Numbered from the stretch's first letter, positions 25,170 through 32,549 are shown. The stretch: 44,730 nt of DNA from Mesorhizobium sp. ORS 3359 (GCA_000824845.1 CCNC01000147.1:1-44730), one strand, 5' to 3'. Notes: a model not told the origin generated them from the letters alone. A program made the numbers and translations.

Positions 25170-25460
25170 GGCCCCGGCGACCCTTACCCACACCACTAGG
25201 TCTACCCAACGCATTTCACCCAAGCTGCCCTGCGCAGTTCTCCTCTGTTGCGACTGCCTGTTGCCCTGTTTCCTTCCGGGGCGACGGGCGTGGCGCTTGG
25301 CGGGGCAGCTTTGGTGAGGTGCGGAGATCACTCAATATTTCAGGCGCATGCCTGTCTATCCGTGCATTTGACGGTGGACGGCCGGCCTTGAGTGTTTCGA
25401 GGTGGACAACCTCGCCAAGCCAACCAGAAGGACAAAGACCATCAACATGAAGGATGTGAC
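25148..25460 (+). other. 313-bp gap with a long-range inverted repeat, possible structured leader RNA
   Basis: No credible gene. AAGCTGCCC at 25222-25230 is the exact complement of GGGCAGCTT at 25303-25311, enclosing 72 bases that include smaller self-complementary tracts (CTGCGCAG). This would form an RNA domain of about 90 nt upstream of the ParB-like gene. The gap also holds repeat copies at its left end. The right end holds a five-codon frame (ATGAAGGATGTGACATGA, 25447-25464) whose TGA overlaps the ParB-like start. Confidence 0.4.
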
Positions 25461-26192
25461 ATGAGCGCCGGGGAAACCCTCAGGCAACTTACGGAGCAAT
25501 TCAGCGGCCCAGCTTCAGGCCCACCAGAGCTTCACCTTAAGGACATCGAGACCCTGCCCGAGTTGTTCCAGCCGAGGGGCGGGATTGACGAGCGCCACGT
25601 GTCCGAACTGGTCAAGGCGATCAAGGCAGTTGGGGCGCTCGACCCGGTGACCGTGATGGTGGTTGGCGGCAGGACAATCCTGATTGATGGGCACCATCGG
25701 GTCGAAGCCTACGGGGCTGCTCAGTGGTCCCCTCCGGTGCCGGTCAGGTATTTCGAGGGGACGCCTGAGGAAGCCGTTCTGGTGGCTGGTGAAGCCAACT
25801 CCAAGGCCAAGCTGCCAATGGACAACACCGACCGGCAGAACTTCGCATGGCGGCTGGTCGTCATCGACCGGCATAGCAAGACCGAGGTCGCCCGAGCGTC
25901 CGGCATCTCGGAAGCTCAGGTGGCCATCATGCGAAGGGCTAAGCGGAATTTAGGGGAACGGGCGGGCGACTTCACGTCGTGGTTTAGGGCACGCCTTGCG
26001 GCCAACGGGATCGAGCAAGATCGAAACAATGATGGCGATGAAAGGGACAAATGGATGGACGAAGTCGCCGAGCGATATGCCGAGGGATGGCCAAGAAGTT
26101 CTCGACACGGCTGGCTCATAACCCTGAGATCGCCGCTATGGCTCTCGCCAAGTACTTCGGGCGGAAGCTGCCGGAGGTCTACGGCTTCCTGA
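25461..26192 (+). CDS. ParB-like nuclease-domain protein, frame-broken near the C-terminus
   Basis: N-terminal ParB/Srx-type domain: a LSDI-like strand (ELHLKDIETLPELFQPR), RHVSELVKAIKAVGALDPV, then ILIDGHHRVEAYGAAQW, the GxxR-box equivalent. A middle helical domain (QNFAWRLVVIDRHSKTEVAR and SEAQVAIMRRAKRN) looks like an HTH. The start at 25461 has AAGGA upstream. After about residue 208 (...RYAEG) this frame shifts into rare codons and a non-protein-like tail, while the frame beginning at 26087 carries the natural continuation. Read together they give a protein of about 263 residues. Without plasmid genes nearby, this is probably a DNA-binding regulator or nuclease rather than a partition protein. 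Confidence 0.75.
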   Translation: MSAGETLRQLTEQFSGPASGPPELHLKDIETLPELFQPRGGIDERHVSELVKAIKAVGALDPVTVMVVGGRTILIDGHHRVEAYGAAQWSPPVPVRYFEGTPEEAVLVAGEANSKAKLPMDNTDRQNFAWRLVVIDRHSKTEVARASGISEAQVAIMRRAKRNLGERAGDFTSWFRARLAANGIEQDRNNDGDERDKWMDEVAERYAEGWPRSSRHGWLITLRSPLWLSPSTSGGSCRRSTAS

Positions 26193-26251
26193 GGGAGCAT
26201 CTGAGCGAGGATCAGAAGCGGGCCGTTGAGGTCGACAACGACGAGTTCTAA
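26087..26251 (+). CDS. C-terminal part of the ParB-like protein in the -1 frame
   Basis: 54 codons from ATG 26087 with good codon choice (MAKKFSTRLAHNPEI... to ...EVDNDEF). There is no ribosome-binding site before the ATG. The sequence fits directly after ...AERYAEG of the upstream frame. Joining needs a -1 shift, or one added base in the GAGGGATGG run at 26082-26090. It could be a separate overlapping gene, but a split gene is more likely. Confidence 0.55.
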   Translation: MAKKFSTRLAHNPEIAAMALAKYFGRKLPEVYGFLREHLSEDQKRAVEVDNDEF

Positions 26252-26338
26252 GGCCGGCCCCCCATGTAATCACTAGGCCATGTAATTTACACAGGGCGCT
26301 CCTCATCGGGCGCTCTTTTCATTTCAACGAAGGGGACT

Positions 26339-27118
26339 ATGAGCCCAGATGAGAAAGCGTTGGTCACGCTGCGGTTGCCCGGATGGGACCCGAACGACCA
26401 CATAGACCGTTACGTCACCCATGAGGCCGTCACGGCATTGCTGGCGGAATACCTCGACCGGCACCCGGACGGAACCTCGACCATCGAATACCGACCCGGA
26501 GAGGGCTGGCAGGGATTTGTCAGCGAGACCGGCACTTGCGTCTATTGCCCGACAGCCTTCCGCATGATGCAAGCCCACGACGATCCCAAGGGCCTGACAG
26601 ATCGGGAAGTCGTGTTCTTGGTCATGACCTCGACTGAGGTCGAGACCTACTCTCAGGCCGACTGGGCCGCGATGGTCGAAGGCAAGATTGCTGCAGCCAG
26701 GGTCCGCCAGGACGAAGAGCGCCGGAGCAGGCGGCACAAACTCGACCACGACGACAGGGCAGAGCGAGGGGGCCGAACGCGCGTCGCGCTGGACCACATC
26801 CCGGGCCAACGGGTGATCTCCGACGAGGCCCTTTCCCACCGCGCCAAGATGCGCAGAACGAAGTCACTGAAAGAAGCGAGAGCGCGGCGGGACCGGAGGC
26901 GGAAGATTGCCGAGGGCATCGTGATCCAGATGAAGAAGGAGGAATGGCGGGCGATGAGCCCCGAGCAAGTCAAGCAATATCACACCACCCTCGACCGACT
27001 GGTTGCCATGGGAACGCTCGATCCTTTCACGGTGGACGATGAGCGCGACCCTGAAGGATCGCCGATTGCGTATCTCTACCGCATGGGCCGGATGACCTCG
27101 AAAGGTGACCGAGCATGA
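26339..27118 (+). CDS. Unrecognised element protein, 259 aa
   Basis: No family recognised. The N-terminal half is mixed (VTLRLPGWDPNDHIDRYVT, a lone CVYC pair near residue 67-70). The middle and C-terminal part are strongly basic and helical (arginine-rich, e.g. KEARARRDRRRKIAEG), which suggests nucleic-acid binding. No signal peptide or membrane helix. AAGGGG precedes the ATG. Its last four bases overlap the next gene (ATGA), so the two are coupled. Confidence 0.72.
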   Translation: MSPDEKALVTLRLPGWDPNDHIDRYVTHEAVTALLAEYLDRHPDGTSTIEYRPGEGWQGFVSETGTCVYCPTAFRMMQAHDDPKGLTDREVVFLVMTSTEVETYSQADWAAMVEGKIAAARVRQDEERRSRRHKLDHDDRAERGGRTRVALDHIPGQRVISDEALSHRAKMRRTKSLKEARARRDRRRKIAEGIVIQMKKEEWRAMSPEQVKQYHTTLDRLVAMGTLDPFTVDDERDPEGSPIAYLYRMGRMTSKGDRA

Positions 27119-27504
27119 CACCGGACTGGATCAAGCGGAGGGACCATATCGCCACCTATCCGACGCGCGCGGCAGCCCTTGCCTTGATCGAGTGGATCAG
27201 GGCCGATAACTGGGAAACGACATCGGAACTTGACAGGCGGTTGCCAGAAGTTGGCATCGACTGGACCGGCGATTTCCAAGCGGCTGCGGAGCGTTGCTTT
27301 GCCGTCTATGGCTACCCCGATTTGGAAGACGTAGCGGTTGCCCTAAGAGTTGCCGAGGTGTCGCTACGGCCTACCCGCTCAGCGCCACGGGAAGCGGCCA
27401 CCGGAGGCAGCGCCAGCCCTGCGCAGCCAGTTAGCCAACCCGCACCTAGCGAGCGCCCTGAGGCTCCCCAGGCGGCGACCTACGGGTTCACGCCAAGGCG
27501 CTGA
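27115..27504 (+). CDS. Unrecognised element protein, 129 aa, disordered tail
   Basis: A folded N-terminal part of about 85 residues (RAAALALIEWIRADNWETT, AAAERCFAVYGYPDLEDVAVA) is followed by a Pro/Ala/Ser-rich tail ending GFTPRR. No recognised domain. It starts in an ATGA overlap with the previous gene and so probably works with it. Confidence 0.65.
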   Translation: MTPDWIKRRDHIATYPTRAAALALIEWIRADNWETTSELDRRLPEVGIDWTGDFQAAAERCFAVYGYPDLEDVAVALRVAEVSLRPTRSAPREAATGGSASPAQPVSQPAPSERPEAPQAATYGFTPRR

Positions 27505-27645
27505 CCCTCCGCGAAGGGAGGGAAGAAGTTGTTATCCCCCGCTAGCGAACGCACACCCCCCACCAAGCCTAACCTACGCCCGGAGCAATGACGCGCCGAG
27601 GCGATCAACCGCGCATGTGCGCAACTCAGAAGGAACACAGACAAC

Positions 27646-28077
27646 ATGAACGACCAGACCTCCCATTACCAAGAAGACCAGACCGCCACCGCCCAGGCCA
27701 TGATGCGGGCAAGGGAAGCGCAGGAAGTGGCCGACCGCGCCAAGATGGATGCCCTTGCGGTCGAGGCCAAGCGACAGGCGCAGCAGGCCGAGATTGACCA
27801 GGGTGTCGAGATCGCCATGCGCAACTACGAGAGGCAGCGACAGGCGTTCCCTAATAGCCATCCCGGTGCAATACGCTCTCAGGATGTCGGGGCGATACTG
27901 CCTATGGCCGAAGTCGAGAAGACCACGGTACGGGTGCCGAGCCTTGGCAACATGGAACTGAGCTTCAGCCAAGCCAAGGACATGGCTGAGATGGGTCAGA
28001 TCACACAGGCTGAGTTCAAGGCTTCTGTGGCCAATGGCCTGGCGAAGCGTGGCTTCAAGGCACCGCCGTCTTTCTGA
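27646..28077 (+). CDS. Unrecognised element protein, 143 aa, helical
   Basis: Residues about 10-70 are Ala/Gln/Glu/Arg-rich and helical (AREAQEVADRAKMDALAVE), likely a coiled coil. The C-terminal part has RVPSLGNMELSFSQAKDMAEMGQITQAEF. No family recognised. AAGGA upstream supports the ATG. The TGA at 28075 is met exactly where the next frame (-1) becomes coding-like, so a fused product through frameshifting is possible. Confidence 0.68.
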   Translation: MNDQTSHYQEDQTATAQAMMRAREAQEVADRAKMDALAVEAKRQAQQAEIDQGVEIAMRNYERQRQAFPNSHPGAIRSQDVGAILPMAEVEKTTVRVPSLGNMELSFSQAKDMAEMGQITQAEFKASVANGLAKRGFKAPPSF

Positions 28078-28541
28078 GCGCCGTAGCGGACGAGACTGCC
28101 GGAGCGGATAACACCGCTCTGGTTCCGACTGCGGACAGCAATACCGACGAGGCTGATAACGGCGAAGTGACAGACCTTGACGCCATGGACCCATCCGAGA
28201 TCGAAGCGATTGCCGATGAAGCTATCACCCAGTTCAACGAGACCGTCGACCGTGACACGGCTGAGGTGATCGTGGCCAAGTTCACCCTTGACGGGACGCT
28301 CGATGCCAAGGTCATCGGGGTCGATCAGCAGACCCTCGACGCGACCGTAAAGGCATTTGAGAACCGCATGACCAGCGAATGTCTGGCACCTGTTGGTCTG
28401 ACCCTCGGCGACTACCTAGACTGCTGCGACGAGGCGGACCTTCCGGCAATTCGCTCGCTTGTCGTGAGGGGCGATTGGAAGACCATCGCGGAGCATGCCC
28501 AGCGGATTAGGACTGCGCTCAATGACCAAGTAGGCGAATGA
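28074..28541 (+). CDS. Acidic element protein, start unclear, -1 relative to the upstream gene
   Basis: Strongly acidic N-terminal region (AVADETAGADNTALV, then DSNTDEADNGEV) leading to DPSEIEAIADEAITQFNETV and a C-terminal helical part (AIRSLVVRGDWKTIAEHAQRI). No ATG or GTG with a ribosome-binding site exists: GTG 28167 and ATG 28185 are both unsupported, yet coding character extends back to the stop of the previous gene. Either translation starts at a CTG at 28074 overlapping that stop, or the ribosome slips -1 at the TCTTTC just before it, or a base has been lost. Function unknown. Confidence 0.6.
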   Translation: MSAVADETAGADNTALVPTADSNTDEADNGEVTDLDAMDPSEIEAIADEAITQFNETVDRDTAEVIVAKFTLDGTLDAKVIGVDQQTLDATVKAFENRMTSECLAPVGLTLGDYLDCCDEADLPAIRSLVVRGDWKTIAEHAQRIRTALNDQVGE

Positions 28542-28637
28542 ACCTTCCCGCCCCTTACGCATCGCCCCAAGAGGTGTGTTGGGGGCGGGCCTTTCGAGGC
28601 CATTCCCGTGGGTCGCCGTTCGGAATAAACTGAGGGC

Positions 28638-28856
28638 ATGACCCCCGAAGCCGAACTGGAGATGGTTGAGACGCATGTGCGCCGAGGGCGCGAACACATT
28701 GCGCGCCAATACGAGATCATCGACGAGTTTAAGAGGAAGGGCTTTCCAGCGGGCGAAGCCGAAGAGATGCTGGCAACACTTCTGGACCTTCAACGTCAGC
28801 ATGAACAGCATCGTGATCATGTGCGAAAGAAGTTGGGGCTGCCACCGGCTCGCTGA
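28638..28856 (+). CDS. Small helical protein, unknown
   Basis: A 72-residue protein resembling small conserved rhizobial hypothetical proteins with the pattern HVRRGREHIARQ...EEMLATLLDLQRQHEQH. It is all helical and charged, with no membrane segment, and probably dimerises. GAGGG lies close before the ATG. The protein type is also common outside mobile elements, so it may be cargo picked up from a host. Confidence 0.68.
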   Translation: MTPEAELEMVETHVRRGREHIARQYEIIDEFKRKGFPAGEAEEMLATLLDLQRQHEQHRDHVRKKLGLPPAR

Positions 28857-28977
28857 GACGGTCTGGAAACCGCTCCACTGCCGGGATGAAAATTACTGAT
28901 TTGATCTCCCAGACCGGCTCAGGCTACCCAGCCGCTGCCACGGCATAGGCCGGGGGAGATAGAGGGAATGCATCGGA

Positions 28978-29124
28978 ATGCACATCAAGACGAAGCGCCT
29001 CGAACTGGAGGTGACCAGCCAGAACCTGTTCGTAAGGGTCACCCTAAGGCGTGGCACGTGGGAGACCTTCAGGGATTGGTCGGGGCAGGGATTGTCGGCC
29101 ACATCGTGGACCGCCAAGGCTTGA
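28978..29124 (+). CDS. Possible 48-aa protein near attR
   Basis: Short frame starting MHIKTKRLELEVTSQ and ending SATSWTAKA, with G/C-rich third positions and GAGGGAA about 10 bases upstream. Alternating beta-type residues suggest a small beta protein. The opposite-strand frame over the same bases has poor codon use. It is the last possible gene before attR. Unrecognised. Confidence 0.45.
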   Translation: MHIKTKRLELEVTSQNLFVRVTLRRGTWETFRDWSGQGLSATSWTAKA

Positions 29125-29125
29125 C

Positions 29126-29160
29126 GGAGGTCCACCGATAAGCCATCTTGGAGGTCCACC
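29126..29160 (+). repeat. Integrase arm-type sites, attR side
   Basis: Two direct GGAGGTCCACC sites at 29126-29136 and 29150-29160, again 24 bp apart. An inverted relative (AACCTCCGGGGA, 29169-29180) complements the CCCCGGAGG context of the attL copy. Confidence 0.75.
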
Positions 29161-29256
29161 GAAGAAGGAACCTCCGGGGACACCTCGACGCTTCAACACC
29201 TTGTTACGTAAGGCTTTGTGCCGGAATTGCGGACGGTTCGATACTTACCCGTCACG

Positions 29257-29273
29257 CCTCTTCTGGGCACCAT
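29257..29273 (+). repeat. attR core
   Basis: CCTCTTCTGGGCACCAT, identical to 21338-21354. Upstream bases no longer fit a tRNA, as expected for the element-host junction. Confidence 0.9.
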
Positions 29274-29349
29274 CGCATCCCGACGGCCAACGGGATCGGC
29301 CTTATCCGCCAGCGATCACGACGCTCAAGATTAGCCTTTGACCTCGGAA

Positions 29350-29535
29350 CTTCGTCATCCCAGGGCGGAGCAGGAGCGAAGCTCCGTCGCGGAGACCCTG
29401 GGATCCATGCCGTGACGTCGAGGCGTTGCGGCGCTCCAGAATTCTGCTCTGCTGCGTTCTCCGACAAAGGTCACGGCATGGACCCTCGGGTCTGCGCCGT
29501 CGCTCCGCTCCTTGCCCCGCCCGTGGATGACGAAG
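29350..29535. repeat. Dispersed palindromic element (GGATCCATGCCGTGAC type), copy 1
   Basis: Perfect terminal inverted repeat CTTCGTCATCC/GGATGACGAAG. Long arms contain GGCGGAGCAGGAGCGAAG, GGATCCATGCCGTGAC and their complements, around an unrelated core. Related copies lie at 41155-41331 and 44537-44730. No transposase. Confidence 0.8.
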
Positions 29536-29622
29536 GCGTGTAGGCCATCAGCCACCTCCCCTTCAGGCCAGTCCCCCAACAAACCGCTTCAAACCCGGCG
29601 GCCGTAACGCTACGGTCCGCCC

Positions 29623-31293
29623 ATGGCCCCTTCCATCAGTCCGACCATCGCCGCCCGCCGCGACCAGATGTTTCCCGTCCTGACCGACGCGGATATCGAG
29701 CGCATGCGGCGCTTCGGCGAGGCGCGCGCCTATGCCGCCGGCGAGCATATCGTGACGGCCGGCACGGTTTCGCCAGGCGTGATCCTCATCCTGTCGGGCA
29801 AGGTCGACATCACCCAGGCCGGCGGGCTCGGCCAGCCTGAGCCGATCGTCACCCATGGCGCCGGCAATTTCATCGGCGAGCTGGCGCAGCTGTCGAACCG
29901 GCCGTCGCTGGTCAATGCCGAGGCGGTCGAGCCGGTCGAGGCGATCGTCATCCCCTCGCAGCGGCTGCGCGACCTGATGGTGCAGGAGGCCAATCTCGGC
30001 GAGCGCGTCATGCGGGCGCTGATCCTGCGCCGCGTCGGCCTGCTCGAAAGCGGCGCCAGCGGGCCGGTGGTCATCGGCCCTCCGGGCAATGGCGACGTGC
30101 TGCGGCTGCAAGGGTTCCTGCGGCGCAGCGGATTACCGCACCGGGCGCTCGATTCCGACACCGACCCTTGCGCGAAAACGCTGATCGAGCGGTTCCATGT
30201 CGATCCGCACCATCTGCCGATCGTGCTCTGCCCGAACGGCAAGCTGATGCACAATCCGGGCGAGAACGAGCTTGCCCGCTGCGTCGGCCTGCTGCGGCCG
30301 ATCGATGCCGAGAAAATCTATGACGTGGCGATCGTCGGCGCCGGACCGGCGGGGTTGGCGGCGGCGGTCTATGCGGCCTCAGAAGGACTGTCGACAATCG
30401 TGCTCGACTGCCGCGCCTTTGGCGGGCAGGCGGGCGCTTCGGCCCGCATCGAGAACTATCTCGGCTTCCCGACCGGGATCACCGGCATGGCGCTGATGGC
30501 GCGCGCCTATAACCAGGCGCAGAAATTCGGCGTCGAGATGGTGATCCCCGACGAGGCGAAGCTGCTCGACGACGCCGGCGACGGCGCCCGCTACCAGCTC
30601 GCCATCGGCGACGGCGAGAGCGTGCGCTCGCGCGCGGTGGTGATCGCCAGCGGCGCGCGCTACCGCCGCCTCGACATCGCCAACCTGGCGCAGTTCGAGG
30701 GGACGTCGGTGCATTACTGGGCGTCGCCGATCGAGGCCAGGCTTTGCCAAAGCCAGGAGGTGGCGCTGGTTGGCGCCGGCAATTCGGCCGGACAGGCGGC
30801 CGTCTATCTGGCGAGCCAGGTGCGCAAGGTGACACTCTTGGCGCGCCGCGACAACCTCGACGCCACCATGTCGCGCTATCTTGTCGAGCGCATCAAGGCG
30901 CAGCCCAACATCGAAGTGCTGACGCAAACCGAAGTGGTTGCGCTGGAAGGCCATGACGGCAATCTCGAGCGGTTGCGCTGGCGCAACCGGGTGACCGGCG
31001 AGGAGACGGAGCGCGCCATCCAACACCTTTTCCTGTTCATCGGCGCCGACCCGAACACCGATTGGCTGGCGAACTGCAATGTGGCGCTGGATGCCAAGGG
31101 TTTCGTGCGCACCGGACCGGACACGACGCCGGGGCACGGGCTGATGGAGACGAGCCGCAGCGGGGTGTTCGCCATCGGCGACGTGCGCTGCGGCTCGACC
31201 AAGCGCGTCGCGGCCGCCGTCGGCGAGGGCGCGCAGGTGGTCGCGGCCTTGCATGCCTATCTGGCGCGCAACGGCGCCGCCGCCAACGAATAA
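29623..31293 (+). CDS. cNMP-binding/thioredoxin-reductase-like FAD oxidoreductase lacking the redox CxxC
   Basis: A 556-residue fusion. Residues about 15-135 form a cyclic-nucleotide-binding-type beta-roll (VSPGVILILSGKVDIT, GNFIGELAQLSNRPS). Residues about 145-220 form a thioredoxin/glutaredoxin-like segment. Residues about 230-545 form a thioredoxin-reductase-type two-dinucleotide domain (VAIVGAGPAGLAAAVYAAS for FAD, ALVGAGNSAGQAAVYLA for NADPH, GVFAIGDVRCGSTKRV for FAD). The position of the CxxC disulfide in true TrxB is replaced by VHYWASPIEARLC, so it cannot reduce thioredoxin in the usual way. It is followed 28 bases later by a UBP-type zinc-finger gene and probably shares its transcript. 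No clear ribosome-binding site. Substrate unknown. Confidence 0.85.
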   Translation: MAPSISPTIAARRDQMFPVLTDADIERMRRFGEARAYAAGEHIVTAGTVSPGVILILSGKVDITQAGGLGQPEPIVTHGAGNFIGELAQLSNRPSLVNAEAVEPVEAIVIPSQRLRDLMVQEANLGERVMRALILRRVGLLESGASGPVVIGPPGNGDVLRLQGFLRRSGLPHRALDSDTDPCAKTLIERFHVDPHHLPIVLCPNGKLMHNPGENELARCVGLLRPIDAEKIYDVAIVGAGPAGLAAAVYAASEGLSTIVLDCRAFGGQAGASARIENYLGFPTGITGMALMARAYNQAQKFGVEMVIPDEAKLLDDAGDGARYQLAIGDGESVRSRAVVIASGARYRRLDIANLAQFEGTSVHYWASPIEARLCQSQEVALVGAGNSAGQAAVYLASQVRKVTLLARRDNLDATMSRYLVERIKAQPNIEVLTQTEVVALEGHDGNLERLRWRNRVTGEETERAIQHLFLFIGADPNTDWLANCNVALDAKGFVRTGPDTTPGHGLMETSRSGVFAIGDVRCGSTKRVAAAVGEGAQVVAALHAYLARNGAAANE

Positions 31294-31321
31294 ATCAGCC
31301 CGAACCGGCCAGGAGACCGTG

Positions 31322-31627
31322 ATGGACGAATGCAGGCACACCAAGGACATCAAGACGGTCACGCCGAGCGCGCTGGGCTGCGAGGAATGCCTGAAGAGCG
31401 GCTCCTGGTGGGTGCATCTGAGGCTCTGCCGCACCTGCGGCCATGTCGGCTGCTGCGACGACTCGCCCAACCGCCACGCGACGAAGCATTTCCATGCCAC
31501 GCAGCATCCGATCATCGAAGGCTACGACCCGCCGGAAGGCTGGGCCTGGTGCTTCGTCGACGAGGTTTTCGTCGACCTTGAGGGCGATACGACGCCGCAG
31601 AAGGGGCCGATCCCGAAGTTTGTTTGA
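31322..31627 (+). CDS. UBP-type zinc-finger protein
   Basis: A 101-residue protein made of a single ZnF-UBP domain. Cys/His ligands: C4, H6, C20, C23, C36, C39, C44, H52, H56/H58 and H62, with the signature LRLCRTCGHVGCCDDSPNRHATKHF. In eukaryotes this domain binds the free C-terminus of ubiquitin; bacteria have none, so the ligand must differ. GGAG lies just before the ATG. Directly downstream of the thioredoxin-reductase-like gene, which suggests a joint function. Confidence 0.88.
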   Translation: MDECRHTKDIKTVTPSALGCEECLKSGSWWVHLRLCRTCGHVGCCDDSPNRHATKHFHATQHPIIEGYDPPEGWAWCFVDEVFVDLEGDTTPQKGPIPKFV

Positions 31628-31629
31628 GG

Positions 31630-32103
31630 CTACGCCTGCTCCAACGGCCTCCTGCTCGCCAATACGGTGCGTACACGTCGAAAGGCAATCCAGTAGACGA
31701 GCCCAGCCACCGCGCCGACCGCGATGGTTGACCAATCAATATGATTGCCGTCGAAAGGAATCAGCATGTCCACCTCAGCGGTCGCTGCAACGGCCGCACC
31801 TGCACCGGCCAAGGCGTGCGGGGCCGGCCCGGTCAACCCGACAAAGCGCAAGGAGATGATCAGGGGAATTGCCGGGATGGCCGCAAACATTCCGACCAGA
31901 AAGGAAACGCATGCCCCGGTAAAAACGTACACAACAAGCGTAAAGAGCCAGGCGAGAACATTGGCATCGAACCCCCTCACTTGTGGCGACGTCAATAGCG
32001 GGTGAACCATGAGCATAAAACCGGCGGCAAAGCTCGCCAGCAAATAGCCGACCAGGAAGGAATGGGCGGAAAGTCGCTGATCGTCGGACCAAACGCGTTT
32101 CAA
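31630..32103 (-). CDS. Four-helix membrane protein, unknown
   Basis: A 157-residue integral membrane protein with hydrophobic segments at about 17-38, 48-85 (two helices), 95-110 and 125-143, and a basic end (RRVRTVLASRRPLEQA). No family recognised. It is convergent with the UBP gene with a 2-base gap. Third-position composition supports coding. Confidence 0.65.
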   Translation of the reverse strand: MKRVWSDDQRLSAHSFLVGYLLASFAAGFMLMVHPLLTSPQVRGFDANVLAWLFTLVVYVFTGACVSFLVGMFAAIPAIPLIISLRFVGLTGPAPHALAGAGAAVAATAEVDMLIPFDGNHIDWSTIAVGAVAGLVYWIAFRRVRTVLASRRPLEQA

Positions 32104-32271
32104 AGCTCTGCCTTCCGAGCCCGCCGGACCTCATTTCATGCTATGTAAGGGCGAAGGGCGTTGCCCGCCAAGTCGGCTTCGCCATCATGCTTAGCAAACG
32201 GTCCAACGGCTACGCGCCAAACGATCCGCGCCGCCGGGCACGTTACTCAACATCTGCTGACAGGAATCCGC

Positions 32272-32454
32272 TTAGCGCACAGAACTCGTCACCGTCGGAT
32301 CGATGGCGTCGGGCACGGATTTGCGCTCATTGCCGGCAAAGATGCCAATGAGAAGCAGGCTGAGCACGACCGGCACAAACAGGATGGCGACGCGGGCCTG
32401 CACGTAGAAGATGGCACGCCATTCGTTTCGCTTTTCGGGGCTGTCGTTCATCAT
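32272..32454 (-). CDS. Small single-span membrane protein
   Basis: 60 residues from MMNDSPEKRNEW, with one helix (VAILFVPVVLSLLLIGIFAG) and a short C-terminal tail. An ATG 54 bases upstream would add a Ser/Pro-rich stretch and is less likely. Function unknown. Confidence 0.55.
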   Translation of the reverse strand: MMNDSPEKRNEWRAIFYVQARVAILFVPVVLSLLLIGIFAGNERKSVPDAIDPTVTSSVR

Positions 32455-32549
32455 GCTCGCTCTGTCTGCGCCACCCGGGACGGGAGATAGAGACGAAGCG
32501 TTAAACATCTCCTTCCGATTCCGTTAACGGGGGGATGATCGGCTTTAAT

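Larger units (their letters stand above)
21338..29273. mobile_element. tRNA-Leu-integrated ~7.9 kb element (satellite or prophage-remnant type)
   Basis: Bounded by identical 17-bp repeats (21338-21354, inside the tRNA 3' end, and 29257-29273). It has an integrase gene next to attL, paired arm-type sites just inside both ends, lower GC, and gene products unlike those of the flanks. Contents in order: tyrosine integrase; DUF4145 protein; a convergent membrane-anchored protein; serine recombinase; ParB-like protein (frame-broken); then six small or mid-sized unrecognised genes, all plus strand. No capsid, portal, terminase, tail, relaxase, type IV secretion or replication protein is visible. It could be a phage satellite, a decayed T7-like prophage, or a minimal genomic island; the sequence alone does not decide. 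Confidence 0.88.
29125..29622. other. Gap with attR and a dispersed palindrome
   Basis: No gene seen. It holds arm-type sites, the attR core, a 76-bp spacer and the C-family palindrome at 29350-29535, then a short leader before the oxidoreductase gene. Confidence 0.7.

Noticed and set aside
26290..26325. Terminator-like GGGCGCTC...GGGCGCTCTTTT
   Set aside because: The two halves are direct repeats, not complementary, so no hairpin forms.
28893..29183. Minus-strand 96-codon frame near attR
   Set aside because: Poor codon use and no ribosome-binding site; the short plus-strand frame fits better.
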